Source: Nonomuraea harbinensis | GTDB taxonomy: Bacteria > Actinomycetota > Actinomycetes > Streptosporangiales > Streptosporangiaceae | Direction: 5' to 3' | NCBI RefSeq assembly: GCF_019396385.1 | Contig: NZ_JAHKRN010000046.1 | Location: 1 to 64,000, forward strand | Length of the DNA: 64,000 bases | Shown here: piece after piece, positions 1-7,349 of the stretch | How positions within the stretch are numbered: the first letter of the stretch is position 1 | How the letters are laid out: each line of letters starts with the position of its first letter | The notes under the pieces: model-generated | What the model saw: the letters and a program-made list of their open reading frames with translations, nothing else | What the model was told of the DNA's origin: nothing | Databases searched by the model: none | Made by a program: the position numbers and the translations under genes

Positions 1-86
1 TACCCCGAAGGGCCTTTCCGCTCGACTTGCATGTGTTAAGCACGCCGCCAGCGTTCGTCCTGAGCCAGGATCAAACTCTCCATAAA
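1..86 (-). rRNA. rrs: 16S ribosomal RNA, 5' end only (partial)
   Basis: The reverse strand carries the first roughly 86 nt of a 16S rRNA gene that leaves the window at base 1. The universal sequence AGAGTTTGATCCTGGCTCAG lies at 79-60, followed by the conserved GCGTGCTTAACACATGCAAG stretch. Aligning GAGTTTGATC to E. coli positions 9-18 puts the mature 5' end near base 86. The helix 6 sequence at 19-1 resembles Streptosporangiaceae. An rRNA operon therefore reads leftward out of the window. The exact mature end is inferred. Confidence 0.97.
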
Positions 87-261
87 ATGAATTTGAATCC
101 CAACCAAAAAGGAATCCGTCACAGAAAATCATGACGGGGTTGTGCATCATGCACTGGCTTTTAACACACTGTTGAGTTCTCAAGAAACGGACGCGTACAC
201 CCCGGCAAGACCCGACCAGCGGCCCCCGCCGAAGAGGCGTTCATTTCGTCTTTGTGTCACC
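87..261 (-). other. rRNA operon leader (antitermination/processing region)
   Basis: This is the transcribed leader between the rRNA promoter and the 16S gene. On the reverse strand it contains CTTGAGAACTCAACAGTGTG at about 184-165, a block widely conserved in actinomycete rRNA leaders. Inverted repeats are visible at 172-183 (TTGAG/CTCAA), 142-154 (GTGCAT-c-ATGCAC) and 117-136 (CGTCA/TGACG). Stems of this kind usually serve antitermination or RNase III processing, a role inferred here. Open frames crossing this stretch lack coding character and are not annotated. Confidence 0.75.
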
Positions 262-291
262 AATCTTCGCAGCCCCCCAAGTTCGTGTCAA
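262..291 (-). promoter_or_regulatory. Candidate proximal rRNA promoter
   Basis: On the reverse strand TTGACA (291-286) is followed 18 bp later by AAGATT (267-262), a good match to a housekeeping sigma promoter. It sits about 175 bp upstream of the 16S 5' end, a usual distance for actinomycete rRNA promoters. The transcription start is not visible and is inferred. Confidence 0.7.
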
Positions 292-355
292 ATTGACGCG
301 AACCCCATCGAGCTGCAGATATCAGCAACCGCCCCGTCTCCGAGGCAACCCCTCT

Positions 356-385
356 ACCTTACTCCGAACTTCGACCCTTGTCCAA
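356..385 (-). promoter_or_regulatory. Candidate distal rRNA promoter
   Basis: A second reverse-strand pair, TTGGAC (385-380) and TAAGGT (361-356) with an 18 bp spacer, lies upstream of the better promoter. Tandem promoters are common on rRNA operons of this group. The match is weaker, so this is tentative. Confidence 0.4.
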
Positions 386-541
386 CCGGACACTTGATCA
401 AAGGATGGAGAGCAGAGGCGGGGAGCCGGCACGAGACCGGTTCGCCCGTTCAGAACACGGAGAACTGTATGGACGCCTCCCCTGGGCGTCAAATCGGCGT
501 TCACCTCGGTGTCACCGTGACGACACGGGTACGTACCGTGC
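386..541. other. Intergenic region between rRNA promoters and AI-2E gene
   Basis: Together with the leader and promoters this completes a 455 bp stretch without a protein gene. I see no conserved element here beyond possible further rRNA promoter sequence. No clear Shine-Dalgarno stands before the GTG at 542, and the sequence gggtacgtaccgtgc just upstream could hold a -10 for a leaderless or short-leader transcript. Confidence 0.4.
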
Positions 542-1621
542 GTGAACCAGCAGTCCGCGCCGAGGGCGCTCATCATCCTGGTGGGGATCGCCGGGGCGCT
601 GATCGTGCTGTTCGGCCTGCGCGAGGTGTCGTCCGTCGTCGGGCCGCTCGTGCTGGCGCTGGTGCTGGTGATCGCCGTGGCGCCGGTGCGCTCGTGGCTG
701 GCCCGGCGCGGCGCGTCCGTGTGGCTGCAGGTCGCGGTGCCGTTCCTCATCATGCTGCTCGTCCTGCTGGGCATGGCCGGGGTGCTGACGATGGCCGCGG
801 TGCAGCTCGGCGAGCTGGCGCCCGCGTACACCAGGCGGTTCGAGGAGCTCCTCACCGACGCACGGGCCTTCGCCATCGCCAGGGGCATCAGCGGCGAGCA
901 GCTCGACCGGGCGATCGACAGCTTCGACCCGGCGCGGGTGATCGGCATCGCGCAGAGTCTCCTCGGCGGGGTGATCGGCGTCTTCTCCGCCCTGTTCCTC
1001 ATCGTCGTCCTGATGCTGGCGATGTGCCTGGACGCGCCCATCACGGCCAGGGTGCTCGACTCCGGGGAGGGCAGGAAGGTCGCGCTGGTGGAGGCGCTCG
1101 GCCGGTTCGCCCGCAAGACCAGGCGCTACCTGATCGTCTCGACCGTGTTCGGGCTGATCAACGCCATCCTGGACGTGATCGCGCTCTATCTCATCGGGGT
1201 GCCGCTGCCGCTCCTGTGGGGGGTGCTCGCGCTGATCGCGAACTACATCCCCAACATCGGTTTCGTCATCGCGCTGGTCCCGCCGGCCACGCTGGCCCTG
1301 CTCGACGCCGGGGTGCGTGAGATGTTGCTGGTCGTCGCGGCGTACGTGGTCTTCAACGTGGTGACGCAGTCGCTCCTCCTGCCGAAGTTTCTCGGCGACG
1401 CGGTGGGGCTGTCGACGACGATGACGTTTCTCTCGCTCATCATCTGGGCGTTCGTGCTCGGGCCGCTGGGCGCGATCCTCGCCATCCCGCTGAGCCTGCT
1501 GGCCAAGGCGCTGCTCATCGACAGCGATCCGGCCGCGGCGTGGGCGGGGGCGCTCATCTCCAACAGGCCGCCGGCGGTCACGCGGCCAACCGGCTCAAAG
1601 TCACGCCGCTCAGGCGCCTGA
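542..1621 (+). CDS. AI-2E family transporter (PerM-like permease)
   Basis: A 359-aa integral membrane protein of the AI-2E transporter / PerM family (PF01594). Long hydrophobic helices cover about residues 10-50, 60-90, 140-170 and 200-330. The conserved late motif GVLALIANYIPNIGFVIALVPP and the final LGPLGAILAIPLSLLAKALL segment are diagnostic. Family members export small molecules or act in ion/osmotic homeostasis, and substrates are rarely known. The GTG at 542 gives a normal N-terminus. The last 44 bp overlap tail-to-tail with the AraC gene on the other strand. A second family member lies at 54790. Substrate cannot be read from sequence. Confidence 0.9.
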   Translation: MNQQSAPRALIILVGIAGALIVLFGLREVSSVVGPLVLALVLVIAVAPVRSWLARRGASVWLQVAVPFLIMLLVLLGMAGVLTMAAVQLGELAPAYTRRFEELLTDARAFAIARGISGEQLDRAIDSFDPARVIGIAQSLLGGVIGVFSALFLIVVLMLAMCLDAPITARVLDSGEGRKVALVEALGRFARKTRRYLIVSTVFGLINAILDVIALYLIGVPLPLLWGVLALIANYIPNIGFVIALVPPATLALLDAGVREMLLVVAAYVVFNVVTQSLLLPKFLGDAVGLSTTMTFLSLIIWAFVLGPLGAILAIPLSLLAKALLIDSDPAAAWAGALISNRPPAVTRPTGSKSRRSGA

Positions 1622-2252
1622 CGTCGCGGGACAGGTGGGCCTGGTCGGCGTAGCCGGCGACCGCGGCCACCTCGGCGAGCGGGACACCGGACCTGGCCAG
1701 ACGCAGGGCGTGCTGGAAGCGGACGATGCGCTGCAGGGTCTTGGGCGCGTACCCGAAGCTGGCGACGCTTCTGCGGTGGAGCTGGCGCTCGCTCAGCCCC
1801 AGCTCCCACGCGACCTCGCGGACGCTGTCGCCCCGGCGGAGGGCGGCCGCGGCGGCGGGGGCGGCCGGATCGGAGGGCGGGGTGCGGCGCAGGCGGTCGG
1901 CGATCGCGGCGCGCAGGACGGGCATGGGGTCGGGGGCGTCGTCCAGGGGCGGGAGGGCGCCGAGCGCGTCGAGCGGCACGCGCTGGTCGCGCAGCTCGGA
2001 CAGCGGGACGCCGAACACCTCTCCCGTCGCGCCGGGTTTGAAGCGGATGCCGGTGAAGATGTCGCCCACACGCATCGACGTGGGCACGGGGCCCGTGTCG
2101 GGGCCTGCCACGAACGGGCCGGAAGGGCCCCAGATGAGGTCGACGCAGGCGTCGGGCACGACGAGCTGGGTGCGGTCGTCCTCGCTCACCTGCCGCCACA
2201 GGCAGGCGATCCGCCCGGCGAGCGCGGGCTCCGGCGGCCACTCGGCGTACAT
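1578..2252 (-). CDS. AraC-family transcriptional regulator
   Basis: A 224-aa regulator. Residues 1-110 resemble the DUF6597 sensory domain (CLWRQV, VVPDACVDLIWG), and residues 130-224 form an AraC/XylS double helix-turn-helix (GLSERQLHRRSVASFGYAPKTLQRIVRFQHAL, then AAVAGYADQAHLSRDVRRLSG). The second helix pattern GYADQAHLSRD is typical of the family. The start is the ATG at 2252, six bases after a TAGCGT -10 element, so the message is probably leaderless. The 3' end overlaps the convergent AI-2E gene by 44 bp. Its target is unknown. Confidence 0.88.
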   Translation of the reverse strand: MYAEWPPEPALAGRIACLWRQVSEDDRTQLVVPDACVDLIWGPSGPFVAGPDTGPVPTSMRVGDIFTGIRFKPGATGEVFGVPLSELRDQRVPLDALGALPPLDDAPDPMPVLRAAIADRLRRTPPSDPAAPAAAAALRRGDSVREVAWELGLSERQLHRRSVASFGYAPKTLQRIVRFQHALRLARSGVPLAEVAAVAGYADQAHLSRDVRRLSGVTLSRLAA

Positions 2253-2258
2253 GCTTCC

Positions 2259-2264
2259 ACGCTA
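2259..2264 (-). promoter_or_regulatory. -10 element of leaderless AraC gene
   Basis: TAGCGT fits the TANNNT actinobacterial -10 consensus and stands six bases before the ATG, the expected distance for transcription starting on the start codon. No good -35 is seen. Confidence 0.5.
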
Positions 2265-2303
2265 CGCCCGCTCACCGACATTCCCGCGTGGGCGGGGTTG
2301 TCC

Positions 2304-3158
2304 CTACGTGGGGAGGCGGCCGTAGGCCTGGAGAGTCCTGAGACGTCCCATGGTGAGGTAGCCGCCCCACTCGTGCTCCACCACGGGGGTCCACATGGGC
2401 CAGTTGCCGTTCCAGCCGCCTTCCTCCGACTGGGCCGCCAGCAGGGCGTCCAGGTGGCGGGCCAGCACGTCCTCGGTGAACAGGGGGAACCGTAGAGGGC
2501 TGGGGGCGAAGTCCAGGGGGAAGTGGGCGTCGCCGGGAGCTTCGGGGTCGAAGGTGACCGTGGCCAGGATGGCGTCCTTGAGCCGCTGGAACTCCGACCG
2601 CGCCCGCTCCTCGTCGTCCACCAGGTCGAGGAAGGTGACGATGGCGCGGGCCTCGTACGGGGTGGTCTTGTCGACGGCGGAGATGCTCCTCCAGCAGAAG
2701 TCGGTGGCCGGTCCGCGCCACGGGTGGTCGATGCCGTGCTTGTGCAGGAGGCCGGCGATCGAGGCGGTGGGGATCAGGTTGCCGGGCGGGTCGTCGGGGG
2801 TCTCCCACCAGGGCGCGCGCGGCGCCTCGCGGACGGTCGGGAGGCAGAAGGGCACGCCGCCGTCGGGGGTGGTGACGGACAGCAGGTAGTCGCAGGCGGA
2901 GCGGACCATCGGGTCGGCGAAGGCGTCCAGCTCGTCGAGGATCCAGAACGCGATCTCGACCGGCTCCGGCTGGCTGGCGGCGCCGCGCAGGTCGGGTTCG
3001 AGCGCGTGGCCGAAGCCGCCGTCGGGGTTCTGGTAGCAGCGCAGGGTGTCGAGGACGCGATCCCTTGGGCCGCCCGCGAACAGGGCCTCGAAGCGAAGCC
3101 GGTCCAGGAGCCTGGCATGGGTCAGCAGGTAGCCGTGTGCACGGTGGAGAACGTCCAT
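2304..3158 (-). CDS. Squalene-cyclase/prenyltransferase-fold protein
   Basis: A 284-aa protein with alpha/alpha-toroid repeat signatures: QNPDGGFGHALEPDL near residue 45, TTPDGGVPFCLP near 100 and QSEEGGWNGNWPMW near 245. These QxxDGGFG-type motifs define the terpene cyclase / prenyltransferase repeat superfamily. The usual DxDD or DDTA catalytic acids of full-length squalene or diterpene cyclases are not evident, and the protein is about half their size. It may therefore be a small hydrolase-like or non-catalytic toroid, and the substrate is unknown. The ATG at 3158 is preferred over the GTG at 3167 because TAGCGT lies seven bases upstream of it. Confidence 0.7.
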   Translation of the reverse strand: MDVLHRAHGYLLTHARLLDRLRFEALFAGGPRDRVLDTLRCYQNPDGGFGHALEPDLRGAASQPEPVEIAFWILDELDAFADPMVRSACDYLLSVTTPDGGVPFCLPTVREAPRAPWWETPDDPPGNLIPTASIAGLLHKHGIDHPWRGPATDFCWRSISAVDKTTPYEARAIVTFLDLVDDEERARSEFQRLKDAILATVTFDPEAPGDAHFPLDFAPSPLRFPLFTEDVLARHLDALLAAQSEEGGWNGNWPMWTPVVEHEWGGYLTMGRLRTLQAYGRLPT

Positions 3159-3165
3159 GCGGTTC

Positions 3166-3171
3166 ACGCTA
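3166..3171 (-). promoter_or_regulatory. -10 element of leaderless cyclase-fold gene
   Basis: Reverse-strand TAGCGT, seven bases before the ATG at 3158. It is the same hexamer as before the AraC gene (2259) and the P450-like gene (20192). Confidence 0.5.
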
Positions 3172-3229
3172 GTCGCCCCGTTCCGCCTGACGCTTGTACG
3201 AATCGGACGCGGCGCGCGGGCTTATTCGG

Positions 3230-3259
3230 TTGCCGTCGGCGAGCGCTCCTGCGTACGGT
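3230..3259 (+). promoter_or_regulatory. Promoter of erm leader transcript
   Basis: TTGCCG (3230-3235) and TACGGT (3254-3259) are separated by 18 bp. The -10 ends seven bases before the ATG at 3267, which places transcription start on or next to that ATG, giving a leaderless leader-peptide message. Confidence 0.55.
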
Positions 3260-3266
3260 CGGCCGC

Positions 3267-3335
3267 ATGTGTTGCTTTCACGCAGGTTGCTTCTACGCGG
3301 TTCGCATTCGCCGCAGCCGGCCTCTGGCCCGCTAG
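3267..3335 (+). CDS. Putative Erm leader peptide (22 aa)
   Basis: A 22-codon ORF runs from ATG 3267 to TAG 3335, 84 bp ahead of erm. The peptide is rich in Cys/Phe/His at its start and carries RIRR then SRPLAR at its end. It thus contains two R-x-R triplets (RIR and RSR). Arg/Lys-x-Arg/Lys is the established macrolide-dependent stalling motif of leaders such as ErmDL. It has no Shine-Dalgarno, but a TANNNT -10 sits seven bases upstream, consistent with leaderless translation. Inference: drug-bound ribosomes stall here and open the hairpin at 3376-3415. It could also be a chance ORF. Confidence 0.55.
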   Translation: MCCFHAGCFYAVRIRRSRPLAR

Positions 3336-3375
3336 CGGACGCGACCGGTCGAGCGCGTTCCGCGGCGCGCCCGGG

Positions 3376-3415
3376 GCCCTTCGAGCCATTCATCGACTCG
3401 AGGACCCGGAAGGGC
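3376..3415 (+). promoter_or_regulatory. Hairpin sequestering the erm ribosome-binding site
   Basis: GCCCTTC (3376-3382) pairs perfectly with GAAGGGC (3409-3415), which contains the erm Shine-Dalgarno GGAAGGG five bases before the GTG at 3420. An internal TCGAG/CTCGA pairing (3381-3385 / 3397-3401) offers an alternative or extension. GGCCC in the end of the leader ORF (3326-3330) could compete for GGGCC at 3374-3378. This layout resembles translational attenuators of inducible erm genes. Confidence 0.55.
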
Positions 3416-3419
3416 AGCT

Positions 3420-4241
3420 GTGGCGCAGGATTACGCGCACGGAAATCATTCACACACGCAGAAGAAGGCCAGGAGCTCGGGCGGCCGCACGCCCAGGGAC
3501 AGGGCGAGGCGCGTGCTCTCCCAGAACTTCCTGGCCGACAGGCATGCCCTGGAGCTGGTGGTCAAGGCCGCCGCTCCCGAGGGCCTGGTGCTGGAGCCGG
3601 GGGCGGGCGAGGGCGCGCTGACCCTGGCGCTGGCCGCGGCGGGGGCGCGGGTGGTCGCCTACGAGATCGACCCGCGGCTGGCGGGCCGGCTCAGGTCGCG
3701 CACCCGCGACGATCCGCGCGTCGAGGTGGTGCGCGGCGACTTCACCGCGGCCCGCCCGCCGGGCGAGCCGTTCGCGGTGGTGGGCAACATCCCGTACTCG
3801 GCCACGTCGCGGATCGTCGGCTGGTGCCTGCGGGCCCGGTCGCTGACCTCGGCGACGATGGTCACCCAGCTGGAGTACGCCCGCAAGCGGGCGGGCGGCT
3901 ACGGCCGGTGGAGCCTGGTCACGGTGGAGTCGTGGCCGTGGTTCTCCTGGCGGATGGGCGACCGGATCGGCCGGGAGAGCTTCCGGCCGATCCCGTCGGT
4001 CGACTCGGCGATCCTGCGGATCGAGCGCAGGCCGGCGCCGCTGGTCGGCTCGGGGCGGGACTGGCAGCGGCTGGTGGAGCTGGGGTTCAGCGGGGTGGGC
4101 GGTTCGTTGCGCGCCTCGCTCAGGACCCGCTACGACGGGGTGGACGCCGCCCTCGCCGCCGCCGGGGTGGCCCGCGACGCCGTCGTCGGCCACGTGCACC
4201 CGGACCAGTGGCTCACGGTGTACGACCGGCTAGACCTGTGA
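3420..4241 (+). CDS. erm: 23S rRNA adenine-N6 methyltransferase, Erm family
   Basis: A 273-aa Rossmann-fold methyltransferase that, by family, methylates A2058 of 23S rRNA and gives macrolide-lincosamide-streptogramin B resistance. Visible motifs are LSQNFL near residue 33, the SAM-binding LEPGAGEGALT (motif I) near 58, YEID (motif II), and the catalytic NIPYSATSRIV (motif IV) near 122. The order and the RVLSQNFL start of the domain separate it from KsgA. The basic N-terminal 30 residues are typical of actinomycete Erm proteins. GTG 3420 is set by GGAAGGG five bases upstream. Upstream leader and hairpin suggest drug-inducible translation. The 3' end overlaps the opposite-strand glycosyltransferase by 12 bp. 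Confidence 0.92.
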   Translation: MAQDYAHGNHSHTQKKARSSGGRTPRDRARRVLSQNFLADRHALELVVKAAAPEGLVLEPGAGEGALTLALAAAGARVVAYEIDPRLAGRLRSRTRDDPRVEVVRGDFTAARPPGEPFAVVGNIPYSATSRIVGWCLRARSLTSATMVTQLEYARKRAGGYGRWSLVTVESWPWFSWRMGDRIGRESFRPIPSVDSAILRIERRPAPLVGSGRDWQRLVELGFSGVGGSLRASLRTRYDGVDAALAAAGVARDAVVGHVHPDQWLTVYDRLDL

Positions 4242-5603
4242 GGTGAGGCGTGCCGGGCCCGTCGGAGCGGCGGGCCCGGCCGTCTCGTGCTCGGGCGGGT
4301 TGCGCCGGCCCCACGGCATCGCGGCCAGCAGGACCGGCAGCAGCACGATCGACGCCCGCGACCAGTCCTGGTGCAGGAGCCACCAGGCGGTGTCCTTGTA
4401 CTGGGTCATGTAGAGGTAGCCGTAGCCCGCCCAGAGCGACACCCCGATGATCGCCGGCCAGGCGAACCGGGTGGGCCGGGCGACCAGGAACGGCATGAAC
4501 CAGAGCAGGTACTGCGCGCCCAGCCTGGGCGTGACCACCATGAAGATCAGCAGGATGGCCAGCGTCATGTCGATCGGGTCGGCCCGCCACCAGATGATGA
4601 TCGCGGCCACGACGCACGCGTAGATCAGGTAGGTGCCGAAGGTCGCCAGGTCCGCGCGCAGCGCCCAGTCGCCGCCGGTGAAGTGGGGGGTCCAGCCCCA
4701 CTCGCCGACGATCGGGCGGATGGCCCGGATGGTGTCGATGACCTGGGGGATCTGGCTGATCGAGGTGCCGGCGAAGACGGGCAGCGTCACCAGGAAGAAG
4801 AGCGGCACCGCGCCCGTGCAGAACAGCGCCACGATCCGGGACCGGAGCTGCGGCAGCAACAGCACCATGCCGGGGACCAGCCAGATCGGCCAGCTCTTGG
4901 CGCACAGCGCCAGGCCCATGAGCAGACCGGCGTAGGCGCCCCGTTTGAGGCCCGCCCGGTCACCGGGGCCCGGCCTCAGCGCCTGCCCGAGCGTGCGCAG
5001 CGCCCATCCGGGGAGACCGGACCAGCCGTGGTCGGCCAGCGCCCGCCTGGTCACGGCGATGACGTCCATCCGTGGGGTGGGGGCGCCGGGGCCGCGGGCG
5101 ACCACGAACGCGGCCACCCCGAACACCAGCGCCACCGGCTCTACCTGGCCATGGAGGCAGGCGACCATCAGCGCGAGCGGGTTGAGCGCGTACTGGAAGG
5201 CGCGCAGCGAGGCCTTCGGCCCACCGGCGAGCTTGGCCACCAGCGGGATGAGCACGATGTCGGCCACCACGGTGACGATCCGGCCGGACCACTCCCACGG
5301 GATGCCGAGCCACAGCAGGATGCCGTACACGTACGGGATCGTCGGCAGGAAGTGCCAGCCGCCCTTGCTGGCCAGGACCGGGTCCTGGCCGTTGAGCACG
5401 GCCTCGCCCGCCGGTTTGAAGCTGTTGACGAAGTCGACCGGCTGATGGGCGTCGCCCGCCGCGAAGAACATCAGCACGACGCGGACCACCACACCGACGG
5501 CCAGGGCGGCCCAGAGCGGCGGTCGCCAGTCGCGCCACTGGGCGACGAGGGCGAGCGCGAGGCCGGTGACGAGGATGATCGCGATAGGGAGTGCAGTTTC
5601 CAT
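4230..5603 (-). CDS. GT87-like integral membrane glycosyltransferase
   Basis: A 457-aa protein with about ten predicted membrane helices and a short cytoplasmic tail. Early acidic residues (HQPVDFVNSFKPAG near 55) and repeated aromatic-rich loops (WHFLPTIPYVYG, WGWTPHFTGGDW, LGAQYLLWFMPF) match GT-C fold polyprenol-phosphate-dependent mannosyl- or arabinosyltransferases of the GT87/DUF2029 type. Such enzymes add sugars outside the membrane to lipoglycans or cell-wall polymers. The donor and acceptor cannot be named from sequence. It is transcribed divergently from the NarG-like gene and overlaps erm tail-to-tail by 12 bp. Confidence 0.7.
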   Translation of the reverse strand: METALPIAIILVTGLALALVAQWRDWRPPLWAALAVGVVVRVVLMFFAAGDAHQPVDFVNSFKPAGEAVLNGQDPVLASKGGWHFLPTIPYVYGILLWLGIPWEWSGRIVTVVADIVLIPLVAKLAGGPKASLRAFQYALNPLALMVACLHGQVEPVALVFGVAAFVVARGPGAPTPRMDVIAVTRRALADHGWSGLPGWALRTLGQALRPGPGDRAGLKRGAYAGLLMGLALCAKSWPIWLVPGMVLLLPQLRSRIVALFCTGAVPLFFLVTLPVFAGTSISQIPQVIDTIRAIRPIVGEWGWTPHFTGGDWALRADLATFGTYLIYACVVAAIIIWWRADPIDMTLAILLIFMVVTPRLGAQYLLWFMPFLVARPTRFAWPAIIGVSLWAGYGYLYMTQYKDTAWWLLHQDWSRASIVLLPVLLAAMPWGRRNPPEHETAGPAAPTGPARLTSQV

Positions 5604-5719
5604 GGCGGGACCTAGACTGCCCTACGCCCCTCCGCGCTGCCACACGGCTTTGTTTCCGGATCTCCGACATGCGGGGTCGTAACGCGTCAGAACATGACCG
5701 TCTGTGCTGAACTTTTCGC

Positions 5720-7312
5720 ATGGGGGGATCCGAAGTCAACCAGACACTGGTCAGGCTCTATTTCGAGGTGCGCGAAGGGCTGCATGACCCGGTCGCCGCC
5801 TGGGCGAAACTCACAGCGAACTCTGAGGTTTACCGGCAGGCGCGGGGTGGCCGCCGGGTCTCCCTGGACGACGCGACGGCCGCCGAGCTGGCCGCGGCGG
5901 CCATCGTGCACACCGCGTCCGAGCACGGCGCCGACCAGGTGGCGGCGCTGGCGACCTCGCCGCTGGCCGGGCTCGTACGCGGGATGGGCGGCGCGGTGCT
6001 CACCGAGCAGTCGAGCGCGCCCGAGCAGCTGCTCGGCCCGCGTTTCGAAGGGCCGCGGGCGGAGGACTGGGCGAATGCCGCGTACGTACTTCTCTGGGGT
6101 GAGAACAACAGGAACGTGCGCGCACCCGGGTCGCCGTGGGTGATCGCCGGCCGGTACAAGGGGCAGAAGGTGGTGGCCATCGGCCCGCACCCGACGCGGC
6201 TGTCGGACGAGACGCTCGTGGTGCGGCCCGGCACGGACGGGGCGCTGGCCATGGCGGTCGGGCACGTGCTGCTCAAGGAGTTCTTCCTGGACCGGCCGGC
6301 GTTCGCCGCGCACGCGATGGCGCGCACCGACCTGCCGGCCCTGGTGCGGCTGCGCGAGCTGGAGGACGGGCTGGTGCCCGGCGGGCTGCTCGGCCGCGAC
6401 GCCGGGCGGCTCAGCCTGTACGGGGGCGACGGGGCGGCGGCGACGGAGGTGCTGCTGCCGCGGTTCGACGTGGGGCCGGGCGTGCTGCGCCGCGGGGTGC
6501 CGGCGGTGCGCGACGGCGAGGGCCTGGTGACGACCGTGTTCGACCTGCTGCTCGCGGTGTACGGGCTGGCCCGGCCGGGTCTGCCGGGCAGCTGGCCGGA
6601 CGGCTACGACGACAAGACCTCCCCGTACACGCCCGGCTGGCAGGAGGCGCACACCGGGGTGGCGGCCTCGCGGGCGCTGAAGCTGGCCAGGGAACTGGGC
6701 GTCACGGCCGAGAAGACGGGCGGGCGGTGCATCGTGGTGCCCGGCTGGCTCGACACGCCGCACGCCGACACCGCCTACCGGGCGATGCTGGCGCTGCTCG
6801 TGCTCACCGGCTGCCGCCGGGGGTGGGCGCAGGCGTCGGGCGGGGCGGGCGTGCCGCTCGTGCCGTACCTGGTGCTGCACGCGTGCGGCGAGGACCGGGC
6901 GGACCTGGGGGCGTTGAGCTGGGCGCTGGCCGACGGGATGTTCGACCGGCGGACGTCGCGGACGGTGCTGCTGGACGCGGTGCGCGGCGGGCTGCCGATG
7001 GCGCCGCCGCCGCGGGTGCTGGCGCTGCCGCGGTGGATCTACCCGCTGCCGCCACAGGTGGACCTGCTGATCGGGCCGGACGAACGGTGCGATCTGGCCA
7101 CTCCGGACTCGCGGCTGGTCGCCGACATGGTGGCGAAGCTGTCGGACGGGCAGGTGGAGCCGGCCCGGGAGGAGCCGGAGCCGGGTGAGCCCGGGATGCG
7201 GACGGTGGTGGACCACGCCTGGATGTACGAGTACGGGGAGGCGCTGCCGGTCTACCGTCCGCCGGGGGTGGGGGTGCCGCTCAAGCCCACCCAGCTCGTG
7301 CGGTTGCCGTGA
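5720..7312 (+). CDS. Shortened NarG-like molybdopterin-fold protein
   Basis: A 530-aa protein clearly related to the respiratory nitrate reductase alpha chain (NarG, about 1200 aa). Matching blocks are DPVAAWAKL near residue 24, YVLLWGENNRNVRAPGSPW near 120, GRYKGQKVVAIGP near 148, RPGTDGALAMAVGHVLLKEF near 173, TDLPALVRL near 208, and ADTAYRAMLALLVLTGC with GWAQASGG near 355. The N-terminal [4Fe-4S] region and the Mo-ligating Asp segment (YDWYCDLPP in NarG) are not present. No narHJI genes are nearby. Catalysis as a nitrate reductase is unlikely, and a structural or regulatory role is possible. ATG 5720 lacks a clear ribosome site. Confidence 0.72.
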   Translation: MGGSEVNQTLVRLYFEVREGLHDPVAAWAKLTANSEVYRQARGGRRVSLDDATAAELAAAAIVHTASEHGADQVAALATSPLAGLVRGMGGAVLTEQSSAPEQLLGPRFEGPRAEDWANAAYVLLWGENNRNVRAPGSPWVIAGRYKGQKVVAIGPHPTRLSDETLVVRPGTDGALAMAVGHVLLKEFFLDRPAFAAHAMARTDLPALVRLRELEDGLVPGGLLGRDAGRLSLYGGDGAAATEVLLPRFDVGPGVLRRGVPAVRDGEGLVTTVFDLLLAVYGLARPGLPGSWPDGYDDKTSPYTPGWQEAHTGVAASRALKLARELGVTAEKTGGRCIVVPGWLDTPHADTAYRAMLALLVLTGCRRGWAQASGGAGVPLVPYLVLHACGEDRADLGALSWALADGMFDRRTSRTVLLDAVRGGLPMAPPPRVLALPRWIYPLPPQVDLLIGPDERCDLATPDSRLVADMVAKLSDGQVEPAREEPEPGEPGMRTVVDHAWMYEYGEALPVYRPPGVGVPLKPTQLVRLP

Positions 7313-7341
7313 GCCCGGGGCGGGGCCGCCGCCCCGGGCTC
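7311..7341. terminator. Bidirectional terminator
   Basis: A perfect 13-bp inverted repeat (7311-7323 / 7329-7341) with a 5-nt loop lies between two convergent genes, starting within the stop codon of the NarG-like gene and ending nine bases from the chitinase stop. Confidence 0.85.
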
Positions 7342-7349
7342 GGGTCTTG

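Noticed and set aside
142..1320. A 392-codon open frame beginning in the rRNA leader
   Set aside because: It crosses rRNA promoters and then reads the AI-2E gene in the wrong frame, giving an Arg/Gly-rich product without any recognisable domain.
3420..4241. KsgA (16S rRNA dimethyltransferase)
   Set aside because: The basic N-terminus, RVLSQNFL start and NIPYSATSRIV catalytic motif, with an attenuator-like upstream region, fit Erm better.
5720..7312. A functional respiratory nitrate reductase alpha subunit
   Set aside because: It is half the needed length, lacks the iron-sulfur and Mo-ligand segments, and has no narHJI partners.
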